From contig NC_058059.1 of the NCBI RefSeq assembly GCF_020085105.1, positions 26,758,971 through 26,822,970 on the forward strand: 64,000 bases of DNA, given 5' to 3'. The notes under the pieces were generated by a model. It had not been told where the DNA came from. It saw only the letters and a program-made list of their open reading frames with translations, and searched no databases. This stretch comes from Siniperca chuatsi. Taxonomy: Eukaryota; Chordata; Actinopteri; Centrarchiformes; Sinipercidae. A program made the translations under genes and the position numbers. Of the stretch, positions 25,701-55,286 are shown piece by piece. Numbering within the stretch: the first letter of the stretch is position 1; every line of letters starts with the position of its first letter.

Positions 25701-26395
25701 AATCTAACCACAGCAATATCAGATAGACATCTAGAGTAAGAGTTTTTTCCTAATGGCGTGTAGTCCAGTAATAGCAGTTCAAAAGTTATTCAGTAATGGT
25801 CCGATAAAGAAGGATTCTGTGGAAAGATTATTAAATGTTCACTTTCAATGCCATATACCAGAACAAGGTCGAGGGTGTGGTTAAATCAACTAGTGGCTTC
25901 ACTCTGACAAAAGCCAATCAAATCTAATAATGAGATAAACGCAGTATTAACAACTCCACCTCCTCTGCCGGTGCCTTGAAGAATGTGACTATTAATATGA
26001 CTGGGCGGAGTGGATTCATTTAGGCTAACATATTCTTCATGACCCAGCCAGGTTTCAGTAAGACAAAATAAGTCATTATGATGCTCTGATATTAAATCGT
26101 TCACTAGTACAGCTTTAGATGACAGAGATTTGATGTTTAAGAGTCCACATTTAATTCTCCTATTTTGTTGTGCTATTTCAGCATTTTTGTTTAGGTTTTT
26201 AGGTTTTTAATTTTTGGTTTTATTAATTTAAGTGGTCGGGGGGCAGACACCGTCACAAAATTTTTGGGTGGGTAACTGCTCTGGAAGCGCAGAGAAGCGT
26301 GTAGGACTGCAATTCTGCCTCCCGGTCTCAACTCTGATTTGCCAGAGGTTTTAGATCCAGGCCACTCTCTGCTACCAACAAACCTCTCTCCCTTT
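22714..26395 (-). mobile_element. L2-like LINE interrupting a gypsy element
   Basis: A near full-span minus-strand copy. The 5' end lies near 26395, followed by endonuclease pieces ([19 protein letters not shown] near 26030), a long segment at 25711-25052, RT at 24974-24792, 24748-24540 and 24080-23829, and the 3' UTR to 22714. Frameshifts, an endonuclease deletion and a solo LTR break it. The last 110 bases of the family's 3' tail are missing at 22714. It lies between gypsy gag (left) and gypsy protease (right). Confidence 0.8.
24103..24533 (-). mobile_element. solo LTR inserted in the L2-like LINE
   Basis: Has inverted ends TGTCAG and CTGACA, 431 bp long, flanked by CATGT at 24098-24102 and 24534-24538. 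Removing it restores the LINE text seen at about 9735-9775. Read on the minus strand, TATAAAG near 24426 precedes AATAAA near 24152, so the LTR points left. Confidence 0.85.
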
Positions 26396-27930
26396 ATTGG
26401 CACTCATCGACTCAGGGGCAGAGGGTAGCTTTTTGGACACAGAGTTGGCTTGTCAAGTAGGCATCCTTACTGAGTCTCTTGAGGTACAAGTTACCCACTG
26501 CACAGCCCCCGTGTCCCTAGTGTTATCAGGAAATCACAGAGAAGACATCCAGTTTCAACTGATCTCACCCCCTACGACCCCGCTAGTTCTGGGCTTCCCC
26601 TGGTTACAACAACACAACCCTCATTTTGACTGGACCAGGGGAAGAATTATGAGTTGAAGTCATTTCTGTCTGTGCAATCTGCCTTGTCCCCAGCAGAGGT
26701 CACTGCCCCACCTTTCAGCCCTGAACCACCTGATCTAGCTAAGATATCTATTGAGTATCATGATTTAAGCTATGTTTTCAGTAAAGATCTAACATTACCA
26801 CTATCTCCTCACTGCCCTTATGACTGTGCTATTGACCTTCTCCCTGGAGCCCCTCTCCCATCCACCCGACTGTACAATCTGTCTCAGCTGGAACGGGAGG
26901 TCCAGTCATGTGATTCACATCCGCCAGTTCCTCCAGAGACTTCTAGAGAACAAACTGTTTGTCAAGGCAGAAAAATGTGAATTTCACGGTTTCTCGGTGG
27001 GTTTCTTCGGTTACATCATTGAGAGTGGGCATATTAAGATGGACCCAGAGAAGATCAAAGCTCTGATTGAGTGGCCGACTCCTACTACATGTAAGCAACT
27101 GCAACGTTTTCTGGGCTTCCCCATCAGAGATTACAGTTGCAGCACCCCTCACAAGACTTCTACAATTCTCTTTATCTGGAACTCTGAAGCAGACTTGGCC
27201 CTAGCCAAACTCAAGGACCTATTTACCTCAGCTACCATCCTGATCCAGCCTGACCCTTCATGTCAGTTCATGGTGGAAGTGGATGCCTCGGATTTAGGGG
27301 TAGGGGCAGTGCTCTCCCAATGCTTGGCGGCAGATCAGAAACTCCACCCTTGTGCATTCTTCTCCCGCTGCCTCTTCCCAGCGGAGCAGAACTACGACGT
27401 CAGGAACAGGGAACTCCTGGTAGTGAAATTGGCATTGGAGGAGTGAAGACACTGGTTGGAGGGTTGCTGAGCAACCTTTTGTGGTGTGGACTGACCATAA
27501 GAACTTGGAGTACATCCAGATCACCAAAAGACTCAACTCCCAGCAGGCACGTTGGGCCTTGTTCTTTGGTCGGTTCAACTTCACACTCACTTACAGGCCT
27601 CCAAGAACATTAAGCCTGATGCATTTTCCCATCAGTACCTCTCCCAGGACGGCACCTCCAGACCTAATACCATCCTCCCGTCCACCTGTGTGGTGGCTGC
27701 CATCACATGGGAGATCGAATCAGCAGTTAGAAAGGCCCAGCGGAACCAGCTGGACCCCAGGAATGGACCACCTAATTGTCTGTTTGTCCCTTACTCTGTT
27801 TGTTCCCAGGTTCTCCAGTGGTTGCACAATTCCCTTTATGCCTGTCACCCTGGGATGAGCTGTACGCTCTCCTTGCTCAAACGGCACTTTTGGTGGGCAA
27901 CGATGGAAGCAGATATACAGTAGATGATAG
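26396..27930 (+). mobile_element. Ty3/gypsy pol fragment with internal deletion (copy 1)
   Basis: Starts in the protease ([16 protein letters not shown], active-site DSG), passes [14 protein letters not shown] and [20 protein letters not shown], then jumps near 26900 to [11 protein letters not shown]. The jump omits the RT fingers and palm with the catalytic YLDD seen in the other copy. RNase H ([16 protein letters not shown], then [12 protein letters not shown]) and the integrase zinc segment ([18 protein letters not shown]) follow, with frameshifts. It is not functional. Confidence 0.8.
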
Positions 27931-27959
27931 GTTAGGTGACTCAGGAAGGGAAAGCCGGG

Positions 27960-28520
27960 CTTGATTCAGGTTGTGTTGAGCAGGGGAGGAGAACTGCTGA
28001 CCCTGACTGGGGATATTGTTGAGCGGTGGAAAGAGTACTTTGAGGAACTCCTGAACCCAACCAACACATCCTCTGTGGAGGAGGCAGAGTTTGAAGACTC
28101 GGGGGAAGCCTCACCCATATCCCCGGCAGAGGTCTCTGAGGTAGTCAAGAAGCTCCTCGGTGGCAAGGTGCCAGGTGTGGATGAGATTCTCCCTGAGATG
28201 CTGAAGGCTCTGGACAGGTTGGGGACAGTGCCTGTGGAGTGACTGACCAGGGTGTGCTTCAATTATTGGGGCATCACACTGCTCAGCCTCCTGGGAAAGT
28301 TTATCCCAGATTGCTGGAAAGGAGGCTCCAACCAATTGTCAAACCTCAGATCCAGGAGGAGCAATGCGGATTCCGTCCTGGCTGTTTTGGGTAGTGACCA
28401 AAAGAATGAGATCACGGATACAAGTGGCTGAAATGAGTTTCCTCTGCAGGGTGGCTGGACTCACCTTAGAGATAGGGTAAGGAGCTCAGACATCCAGAGG
28501 GAGCTCAGAGTAGAGCCACA
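27960..28520 (+). mobile_element. non-LTR retrotransposon fragment with internal deletion
   Basis: Same family as 5906-7412. The first part reads IVERWKEYFEELLNPTNTS and LLGGKVPGVDEILPEMLKAL. At about 28390 it jumps to sequence matching 6985-7120 of the other copy, skipping roughly 0.8 kb that includes the RT active site. Confidence 0.7.
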
Positions 28521-29049
28521 GCTGAAACTTTCCCTCCTCAGCAGATGAAAATGAAAACAGCCTTCTAGTGTCAAACTCTGCATGTACATCATTCTGCACA
28601 GTGAAAGTCAAACATCCAAGTAAAGGAACAAGAAGCAAAACACATTTTTGAGTGGAGGGGGACTAACTTTTATTGTATCTTTATTATTTCCAACACTGTT
28701 AATTCTACCTCAGTGAAAATCATAATCCACGTAGCATGTAGCATGTCAAATTGAAGCACTTTAATTTGACATGCAACATTATTTCCCAGCCACCCAGAGC
28801 TGGACCTTTGACCTCCACTGCAGCTGTTTCAAAAACCTGTTCTACATTGGTGTGCTTGCACAATATCCAGTCATGGACTTCAGTAATCTTTAAAACTGCT
28901 TCAATAATAATTTGCAGATCTTACAAATGCAACCTAAACTGTTACAATTAAAAATGTTACATTTAATAAACAACCAAGGGCAAAATCTCATCACAGAAAG
29001 AATACAGGCTATACCTGTGTTCAGATTGACTAAAGTTGTGTTTCTCTGT
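28521..29049. other. unassigned sequence inside the transposon heap
   Basis: AT-rich, with the 12-bp inverted repeat at 28741. No coding signal. Confidence 0.4.
28741..28774. repeat. 12-bp inverted repeat, 10-nt loop
   Basis: GCATGTCAAATT (28741-28752) is exactly inverted at 28763-28774. Confidence 0.7.
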
Positions 29050-29165
29050 ATGTTCAATTTCAATTCAATTTTATTTTATTTATATAGCGCCAATTCATAA
29101 CAGAAGTTATGTCATTGCACTTTTCCTATAGAGCAGGTCTAGAACGTACTCTTTATAATTATATT
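29050..29165 (-). mobile_element. L2-like LINE 3' tail fragment
   Basis: Matches the conserved tail (TATATAGCGCCAATTCATAA) in antisense with its A-rich end to the left, the same piece as at 47633. Confidence 0.65.
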
Positions 29166-29194
29166 ATAATTATATATCTCTCTGTTATTGTGCA

Positions 29195-29290
29195 CAAATG
29201 CGAAAAAAGAGACTCAGTAAGGATGCCTGTTTAACGAGCCAACTCTGTGTCCAATAAGCTACCCTCCGCCCCTGAGTCGATGAGTGCCAA
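29195..29290 (-). mobile_element. antisense gypsy protease fragment
   Basis: The reverse complement matches the protease start at 26396-26485 ([11 protein letters not shown] region). It abuts LINE 5' sequence on its right with the same breakpoint as at 26395. Confidence 0.7.
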
Positions 29291-29837
29291 TAAAGGGATA
29301 TAGGTTTGTTGGTAGCAGAGAGTGGCCTGGATCTGAAACCTCGGGCAACTCAGAGTTGAGACCAGGAGGCAGAGTTACAGTCCTACACGCTTCTCTGCGC
29401 TTCCAGAGCAGTTACCCACCCAAAAATTTTGTGACGGTGTCTGCCCCCCGACCACTTAAATTAATAAAACCAAAAGTTAACAGAAGAGGAGTTATACATA
29501 AAAACCTAAACAAAAATGCTGAAATAGCACAACAAAATAGGAGAATTAAATGTGGACTCTTAAACATCAGATCTCTATCATCTAAAGCTGTACTAGTGAA
29601 CGATTTAATATCAGAGTATCATATTGACTTATTTTGTCTTGCTGAAACCTGGCTGGGTCATGAAGAATATGTTAGCCTAAATGAATCCACTCCGCCCAGT
29701 CATATTAATAGTCACATTCCTCGAGGCACCGGCAGAGGAGGTGGAGTTGCAGCCATCTTCGACGCAAGCCTATTAAGCAACCCTAAACCTAAACTAAATT
29801 ATAAGTCATTCGAAAGCCTTGTTCTTAGTCTTTCACT
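29291..29837 (+). mobile_element. L2-like LINE 5' segment with endonuclease start
   Basis: Encodes [40 protein letters not shown] and [12 protein letters not shown], the first part of an apurinic-type endonuclease. It matches the reverse complement of 25886-26395. It ends abruptly where gypsy gag sequence begins. Confidence 0.8.
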
Positions 29838-29880
29838 GTCATAGTTAGCCACTATGCCCCCCTGATCCTCGTGTAATCCT

Positions 29881-30756
29881 GTGTTTCTGCCCTTCCTTAT
29901 GTCTCCTGGCTGTTCCCTGTCTGTCGTTGTATGCGTGTATGTGTGTGTGTGTGTGTCTGTGTTCGGACTCTCCGGCGACCCCCACCCACCCATCCGGAAA
30001 TCCCACGCCTCTAACCCAGTTCCGTTGTCCTGTGACGTCACGGAATGTAGGAGCTTCTTGCTGCAATGCTTGTTGGTTTTCTGCCAGCGCCCCATCACCT
30101 TTGCTTCAGACCAGTCCAAGGTGAATTATAAAGTAGGACTATTGCAAGGCAAAGCGTTAGCCTGGGCTGAAGCCACACATGCCCGACGACCCCTCTCGTC
30201 GATGTCCCTGGCTGAGTTTCTGGACAGGATGAAGAAGGTCTTCCATCATCCAGACGACGGGGGGAACGCGGGTAAGCGGCTACTGCGGATCCATCAGGGG
30301 AACCGCAGCGTGGCAGATTACGCGGTGGAATTCCACACCCTGGCCGCAGGCTCTGGCTGGAATGAGGAGGCGCTAATTAGCGCATTTGTAGCCGGCCTCA
30401 ATGACCTCTTGAAGTATGAGCTTGCCACTCGAGAGGAGCCCACCGAGCTGGACACATTGGTTTCACTTTGCATCCGGATGGACAACCGCCTGCGCGAGCA
30501 GCGCCAGGAGCGCGCAAACCACTCTCACCTCCATCCTTCTCGCCACACGGTCCCCACCACTCATCCAGGAACCCGAACGGCCAGCCTGACTGCAGCTTCG
30601 GAGCTGCTGCCGACCTCTACCAACCCAGAGGGAGAGCTGATGCAACTAGGCCAAACCCCTTTGACATCAGCCGAGCGCCTTGCTGCGGAGGAATGTCTCT
30701 ACTGTGGCGACAAGGGTCACTTCCTGGCCAAATGCTCCAGGAGACCAAAAGACTAG
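29881..30756 (+). pseudogene. gypsy gag ORF with CCHC knuckle
   Basis: The open frame runs 291 codons. The first 40 or so codons (TG-rich DNA) are probably upstream sequence read through. The true gag part begins near CRSFLLQCLLVFCQRPITFA and ends with one CX2CX4HX4C knuckle. The product would be a capsid/nucleocapsid-like protein, here uncoupled from pol. Confidence 0.65.
29937..29957. repeat. (GT)n microsatellite
   Basis: ATGTGTGTGTGTGTGTGTCT tract just upstream of the gypsy gag of copy 2. Confidence 0.8.
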
Positions 30757-31837
30757 GCTCACCCATCGCAATGGGGGTTCTGGTGAGCCACAACAACCCC
30801 CATAATCCAATCCTGGCCCGAGTTACCCACAGTATGGCCCCGGTGTGCATGGTGCTCTCCGGAAACCACAGAGAAAGCATAAAGTTCCAACTCATCAACA
30901 CCACTGGTACTGGGCTTCCCTTGGCTGCAGCGTCATAACCCCCACATTGACTGGGCAAAAGAGAAAATAATGGTTTGGAGTCCCTTTTGTCTCGCCACCT
31001 GCATGCAATCCACCCAGTCACCACCAGAGAGCAACGCTACCTTGCCGAGTGTGGCTCCCCCAGATTTGTCTTAGTTCCCCAGGAATATCATGACCTCAGT
31101 GAGGTATTCAGCAAGGACCTAGCCTTGTCCCTGCCACCACATCGCCCTTACGACTGCGCAATTGACCTCCTCCCTGGGGCTCCTCTGCCAGCAACCCAAC
31201 TGTACAACCTTTCGCGACCGGAGAGAGAGGCCATGGAGAAGTACATCGGGGATTCACTTCACGCTGGACTTATTCGCTCGTCCTCCTTGCCAGCAGGGGC
31301 GGGATTCTTCTTTGTCACAAAGAAGGACAAGACACTACGCCCCTGCATAGATTACCAGGGTCTGAATCAAATCACTATCAAGAACAAATACCTGCTGCCG
31401 CTGATCAACTCCGCCTTTGAACAACTTCAGAGGGCCAAGGTCTATGAAACTGGATCTCCGGAACGCATATCACCTGGTACACATTAGAGAGGGGGACGAG
31501 TGGAAGACGGCTTTCAACACCCTCTTGGGCCATTTCGAATATCTGGTGATGCCATTTGGACTTACCAACGCCCTGGCCATCTTCCAGGCATTAGTGAATG
31601 ACGTGTTAAGGGACTTCCTCAACCGCTTCGTCTTCGTCTACCTGGATGACATACTAATCTTTTCCCCGGATCCATCGAGCCATGTCCTCCATGTCCGGCA
31701 GGTGTTGCAGAGGCTACTGGAGAAACGGCTCTTTGTCAAGGCGGAGAAATGCGAATTTCATGTCAGCTCCGTGAGCTTCCTCGGGTATATCATTGAGGGC
31801 GGTCAGATGAAGACCGACCCGGCCAACACGCAATTTC

Positions 31838-32097
31838 TCCTTCTGTCGCTTTCAGCAGGTATTTCTGCCTCTGGAGCTGCAGAGACTGGATCTGTGGTTG
31901 TGGGCCACTTGCTGCCCCCGTGTTCCTGCTTGACAACTACTACTACAGTTGTTGTTATTGGCTTTGTTACTATTACTGTCATTATTATTCCTATGACTAT
32001 CATACCTGTTAATATTCATTTATTAATATTACCACTACCATTACATTATTACTATTTTAAAATTCTAGGTGGTATTTGCATTGTGCTTCCCTCTCTT
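31838..32097 (+). mobile_element. L2-like LINE 3' UTR fragment
   Basis: Matches 10945-11150 of the other L2-like copy (AGCTGCAGAGACTGGATCTG and on). It is fused in frame to the gypsy RT, so the 269-codon frame at 31417-32226 is an artificial hybrid. Confidence 0.7.
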
Positions 32098-33881
32098 GAA
32101 AATTTAATTGTCTATCAATACTTTCTGACTTCCCTACTCTCAGCCCCAAGCACACTGATTCCTACTGAAAATGTAAATATTTATTTTTTTAAGATCAGTT
32201 TTTTGTTGTTTTTTTGCCTTTATTAGATAGGGACAGGTGAAGACCAAGTGAGCTACTGGGGCGCCCTGAAGATGTAAAAGTTAAAAAAAAACAGGAGGAA
32301 ATTTGCATTTGTTGGGGACTATTTTCAGCAGCAGATTAATCCGCATTTGGTACTCTAGTGAGTATTTGTGGCAGCAGTATGTGGGATTGAGTCAGAATAA
32401 ACTACAGTGTGTGTTAATGGTAATGAAGGAACGTGTCACCCAGTGCAGCAATGTGGCTCATTGATGTGTTTTTAACAGTTTTTGGCATACCTGCCAACAT
32501 TTAGGTTTGGGGGTTGTTCAAACTGTTTGCTGTTTGTCCAAGTTTGCTTAAATTTACAGGTGTATTTCTGGCACATCTGCCTGCTAACATCAAAATGTCC
32601 TGTTGCCATAGAGGATAAGATATATCGGCTTGGATACACACACACAATACTTATTAGTAGATACATTTATTGTTGGTTTGGGGCTTTTCATGACTGTAGT
32701 TGTTAAAGAAGGGGAGGGCAGGCTTGCTTTTCTCATCCACATTTCCACAGTCTGGGTTGTGATATGTGTATCTAACCTTTACACTAACCACACAGAATGA
32801 TGATCTGTTCAGAGAACAGGATCCCTCTCAGTGTGTGCACTGTGTACCCTGCCTTTAGGGGCATTTGATTTGATACACCAAGATCATCAACAGCCATTTC
32901 ACTGGACTGTTATGATACTATTTTCAGATAAAGAAAGTCATCAAGACAAAAAAGGTACATACTGTCTGAGCAAAATTTAGGAAATACAGTTTATTTAACC
33001 CACTGAAACAACCTCTGATATTTCAAACAAAAGGGAGACACACAGGAAAGACTTTCTTCTGTTTATTTCACTGAAGTTATAATAAACAAAAACTAACACT
33101 GTTTTTTTAACATGCATTAATCACCCAGCATATTCACTTTTATCTCATCTACAGTAAATGAGCAATGTTAGTAAAAAAATTCAGCAAGTCACACACAGTC
33201 AAAATGTGAATGTGCACACAAACATGCATTTGCAATTCTATATGTGTGAGCCACTGAAACACAAAAATCATAAAATGTCTGTAATAACCTGTAATAACCA
33301 CAATATTAACCAGCTAATGTTGGGACATTATACATACAGTTTTGAATTTAAGTTGAGTTATTCATGTCCACTGACAAATGGTAAAAGTCTGAATATATAT
33401 AATTATATAATATTATATAAATATATAATTTCTTCACATAATCTCTTCAAATGCAGTCACTTTCCTCATGACTGCATGGGACTGTTTGTCCCAAGCAGTC
33501 GATGTCTGTTCCTACTTAGTGGCCTTAGATGCTTTGTTGTTTATTTCAAAACACCACTTTCATTTCAGTTTTTAAATCCTTCATCCAGCACGTATCAAAA
33601 CCTAGTAGTAAACATACAAAACAGAAACTACCAGTCCTATTTGAAACAAATTACAGATGCATATATTAAAGTATCTCATCTTTGCAATTGTGGATGAAAG
33701 AGGAATGTAAGAAATTCACTTTATGACAATAAAGGAATGTTAACAAATCCAAAGTTTGAAATAATGACACTAAAACTATGGTTGACAACAGTATCTCACA
33801 ATTAGGTCCCTCTTCCCCAAAACAGAACCTGCTGTAAGTGTTTGTATGTGTTAACAGATGTAGCAGATGTTGAGGGTTGAA
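32098..33881. other. slc1a3 3' flank and probable 3' UTR
   Basis: No second gene seen. Minus-strand AATAAA candidates near 33065 and 32995 would give a 3' UTR of 0.8-0.9 kb. Confidence 0.4.
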
Positions 33882-51379
<17,498 letters not shown>

Positions 51380-51380
51380 C

Positions 51381-53623
51381 CTGCTGTAGTAAACCAAAAT
51401 GTGTCCATCAGTGCAAAAAGAATGTGTGTAGTTTTACCAGCAAGCTAGTAAATTCATGTCAAGCATCAAGGATCTTTTGGTTTTAAAGGATAGGTTTGGA
51501 TCTTTTCAAGTTTGCCTTAATACAATACTCATATTGGGGGCCTGCATGTCGAAGTGTCCTCGAACCCCACATTGCTCCCAAGGACTGTGCCTTCGGTGTG
51601 TGAGTGTGTGAATGATTGCTCTGAAAAGCTGCCATAGTATGGGAAATGTATGGAGCCCTCTAATGGTCACGGCGAGAGTTGTTTTGAGGACTACTTGTGC
51701 ATTCCCTCACAATACTTTTCTGCTTCCATTCCTTCTGAGCCGTATGTCTATTTCCACTCAGCTGCTTCCAGTGCAACGCAACAGTCTATCAGTTCACTCA
51801 TTTTTTCTTTGAATTGGGCTTTAAGTACTGATATAGTGCACTCAATAGGCCTGCATGGTTATGTAATTAGTGAAAGTAAAATGAAACCAGAAGAAAGCAG
51901 TACGGTAATCTGCAGGATACTGTCGGTTTCATTCGTGAATAGTTACTGTCCTCTGTACTGGACTGGACCCCAGAACCACTGGACCACCTGCAGAGCTACA
52001 TCAGGAATGCAGACCAACGCAAGTTAGAAAGCTTTTTGCACAGGGTCCTCTGTTCTTTGCACAAAACAAGTTAAAGCAACCTTCAATGCTGAAACATCAT
52101 GTAAGGAGAGGTGTCCATAAACAATGCTAAATGTATTAACTTGAGAATCTCCACACTACCTCCCATTACAAATAGACAAACGGCTCAGAAGGAACGGAAG
52201 AAGAAAAGTGTTGCGAGGGAACGCAAAAGTAGTCCTCAAAAAAATTCTCGCTTTGGCCTTTAAGGGTATTTTAACCTTGATGCCTTTTCAAGTGCAAACC
52301 AGCATGCGCATTATTAGCGGATCAGACTGCGAGCTGACAGCCATATCTATCTGTCTTTGATCTATTTTTAGGTTCAATCTTCAGCTACATTTTACATCTT
52401 CAGTTGCTGGTCAGATTAAAGCTGAGCAAATATATTTAAAATGTAAAATAAGCTACAGCCCAACACACAGATTCCACCACTTCCATCCATTCAGGAAATG
52501 TAAGTCTGGTAAATGATGAATTAATGGACAACACTGAATAAAACTTTATTGTGTTAACTTATTGACATTTGCCCCACTCTGACTCAGGCTCTTTTTCTGA
52601 AGGTAAATGTGCACAGTCTGCATATACATGTGAATCGTAGTGTCAGAGCTCCGTTGATGGCTTTTTATAGTCCTCATACACGCTCAGGCACAGCTCAAAC
52701 AACAACAACAAAACGCCGATGTCTTAGCTCCCGCAAAGTGAAAATCCTAATCTCGCCTAGGGCACCAAAACGGCTAAAGCCGGCCCTGAACCTTATATTA
52801 ACTTTAGAATGTATTTCTGCTCAGAATAAGGATGGCATTATGTTTGCAATGGAAAGGGATCTCTTCACAGCCGGTATAAACAGGAAGAAGAATTATAGCT
52901 TCCGATAACTCTTTAAAAGTACAAATGGGCATCTGAGTATTGTTTTAACGTAGACTTGAAAGAAATCAGAACCCAGTTTTTAATATGCGTGAGTTGCTGA
53001 GATTATTGCCTTTTATATGAAGCCAAAATTGATTAAAAACAAATTGTTTGACATTTAATCTCAAGTAGAACGTTATAGGACATTAAAGGAACACAGGAAG
53101 ATGACATTATAAAGTCACCGGAGGTCTAGATTGCAAAATCAGTCATTCATTTTTGTGCAAGAGTATACAGCATTCACTCAGCTATATATGCTAATAATAG
53201 TTTTGGTTTTATTTGCCCAGATTTAAAAATATTTGCATCGGAGATTTTCACTATAGAGTTTTTCAAATGTCATTTTTCAATGACAGTGAGCACTACAAAT
53301 GAAAATCCATTCACCTCCATTGTATTAGGGTGGATGGAGACGCTTCAAAACCTAGAGAAATAAAACCAAAACTATCTACGTGTTCGTTTTGTGATTAGGT
53401 GAATTGATCCTTTGATATCTATGTTTTCACCTTTTTTTACCTTCTCAGACTCATAGTTTCTTCATCCTTTCTATTGGAGGAGTCAACCAAAGAAATGTGA
53501 TTAACCCACTTCATAGCTACAGGTAAACGTTGCCACCTACTTATCTAACACCACTGCAATTAAAACAACTAGTAACCCCATACATTTTAAAGCAGAACAA
53601 AAGAAAGGTTGTTTGTCACATAC
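51381..53623. other. slc1a3 first intron
   Basis: No coding exon found. A repeat-like phrase (GCACCAAAACGGCTAAAGCC) lies near 52762. Confidence 0.45.
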
Positions 53624-53830
53624 CTCTTTAGACCGGTGTTTGTTCTTCGGCTCTCGTGCAGAACGCTTCAGTGTTGTCGTCCGACCTGGCAGGCCTGTGA
53701 AGCAGCAGCGAGGAGCTTCTGGGAGTCAGGAGAACAGAGTGCCTGGGAGACGAAGCTCTAACATGAAGCGCTCCGAGTGTGTGGGAAAGAGTGCTCTCCT
53801 CCACCTGCTGTAACTGAAAAACTAGGGAGG
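53624..53830 (-). promoter_or_regulatory. slc1a3: probable slc1a3 untranslated first exon and core promoter region
   Basis: Reading leftwards the segment ends in AAAGAG at a strong GTATGTG donor (53623-53617), and splicing to 51380 yields an in-frame stop before the ATG. That fits the non-coding first exon known for mammalian SLC1A3. The right end is only a guess, set before the GGGA tract at 53852. Confidence 0.5.
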
Positions 53831-53851
53831 GGAGCCATCCAGAAGAGAGAC

Positions 53852-53883
53852 AGAGGGAGGGAGGGAGGGAGGGAGGGAGGGAG
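53852..53883. repeat. (GGGA)n tract
   Basis: Eight GGGA-type units (CAGAGGGAGGGAGGGAGGGA and on), just upstream of the putative slc1a3 first exon. Confidence 0.9.
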
Positions 53884-54792
53884 ACATTAGATATTAGAAA
53901 ATGGTCCTCCCATAACAACACTGTTAGCCCTGTGACACAGTTTCAGGTAAAGCCCAGATGTATGAAAAACTTTGTTGAGAGTTGTTGTGAAAAGCATCAT
54001 AGAATTATTTGCTTGGGGAATGATTCATCTAAAGTCAGATATCTTCCTCACCTCTCATCTCATCCTCACTTCTTTTCTTTTTCCCATTTCCTCCCCCTTT
54101 CTTTCCTTTGTGTTTTGAACAGTTTCTGCTTGCTTTACATTGTAGAGACACATAAGGAATCGTTTCTGGCATAAAACAATAACCAGGTTTAATTGATACA
54201 CATCATCTCACTCGGGACGTGTTATAGTTCGAGGTAATTCCGCAGAGTAAATGTCACACCACAATTAGCTGAAAAAAGTAGAGCTTGTGCTGTAATAAGT
54301 GACCTCACTGTATGGAAAAATATTCCCTGGTGAAGTTTAATATAATTAGTGAAGAACACCCCTCAAATCAGGTCACATAGCCTTTTACAAACACTACTCC
54401 CTAGTCACTGTCACACTAATGAATGAAAGGTTTCTGTGGCTGTTTGTTAGTCATCCAAACAATCTCAGAAATGGACTTGTGTCAGGACTTCTGTGATATT
54501 TAGTATAGCTTACTTATATTTTTAGACCCTTTGATTTAGCTTTCAGTCTGTCGATGTGTACCTAGAAATGGGTTGAAGAAGCTGTCTGTTAATTTGAAGA
54601 ATTAACGATCAAAATCCAAATCTGATCTCATATTTTGTCCACATTTCCAAGGCAGAAATATACTCAATTTGAGGAAGATACTAGAGAACATATGTGACCA
54701 TGGGTGTTTGAAGAAGTATTTGGATCCCTCAAGTAGTACTTAAGTAGAACTACCATAATGTAAAAATAAGTTCGGCATTCAAAATTGTACTT

Positions 54793-55125
54793 AAAGCTGC
54801 ACTTATCAATATGTTATATTAAACAATTGGATCAAATGACTATGTGTAATATTAAACGCTCACAGTGACAAACCCACAGAGAATCATCACCCAACTCTGC
54901 AGTTCCCGTCAGCTCTGTGGAGCTTTTTAACCTCTTTTAGCTCATTGTTTTGGTTTTCTGGCTCACAACTTTCTCACTGCTCTCATCAACTCATCTACAG
55001 CACTTCACGCAGCAGCAGGCGGCTGCGACGCCCACTGTACACGACCTGCTCAGCAGCAAACAGCGCACAGTCACAGTTAGCGACCAGCTGGTGAACACAG
55101 TGGAGCATTTAGCAGCTAAAGAGTC
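54793..55125 (+). repeat. interspersed repeat, copy 1
   Basis: Shares AGCTCTGTGGAG..TTTTTAACCTC, GGTTTTCTGG, GCTCTCATCA and CAGCAGCAGG in the same order with 59583-59833. Open frames inside are not gene-like. Confidence 0.4.
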
Positions 55126-55286
55126 AGAGTGAACAATGGACTTAAAAACCCCCAAACATTTTTATACAGTTTACAATGAATGTACAGATGAAGAGGGATG
55201 TCCATTCAAAGATCAACGTTCAAAAGAACAGAAAATAAAAGTAGAAGACATGACAACATAAATGCCTATTTACATTGTCAAAATGT

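Larger units (their letters stand above)
29838..31837 (+). mobile_element. Ty3/gypsy gag-pol fragment (copy 2)
   Basis: Gag runs 29881-30756 and ends in the zinc knuckle CLYCGDKGHFLAKC. After a stop and lost protease come [19 protein letters not shown], then [20 protein letters not shown], a frameshift at about 31440, VMPFGLTNA and the catalytic YLDDILIFS, ending near KTDPA. RNase H and integrase are absent because L2 3' sequence follows. No LTRs adjoin. Confidence 0.82.

Noticed and set aside
31417..32226. 269-codon open frame that looks like a new RT-membrane fusion protein
   Set aside because: The first 140 codons are gypsy RT and the rest is L2 3' UTR sequence seen elsewhere in the window, so it is a junction artefact.
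53628..53921. 97-codon minus-strand frame at the slc1a3 5' end
   Set aside because: It covers the GGGA tract and putative 5' UTR, and the composition is not protein-like.
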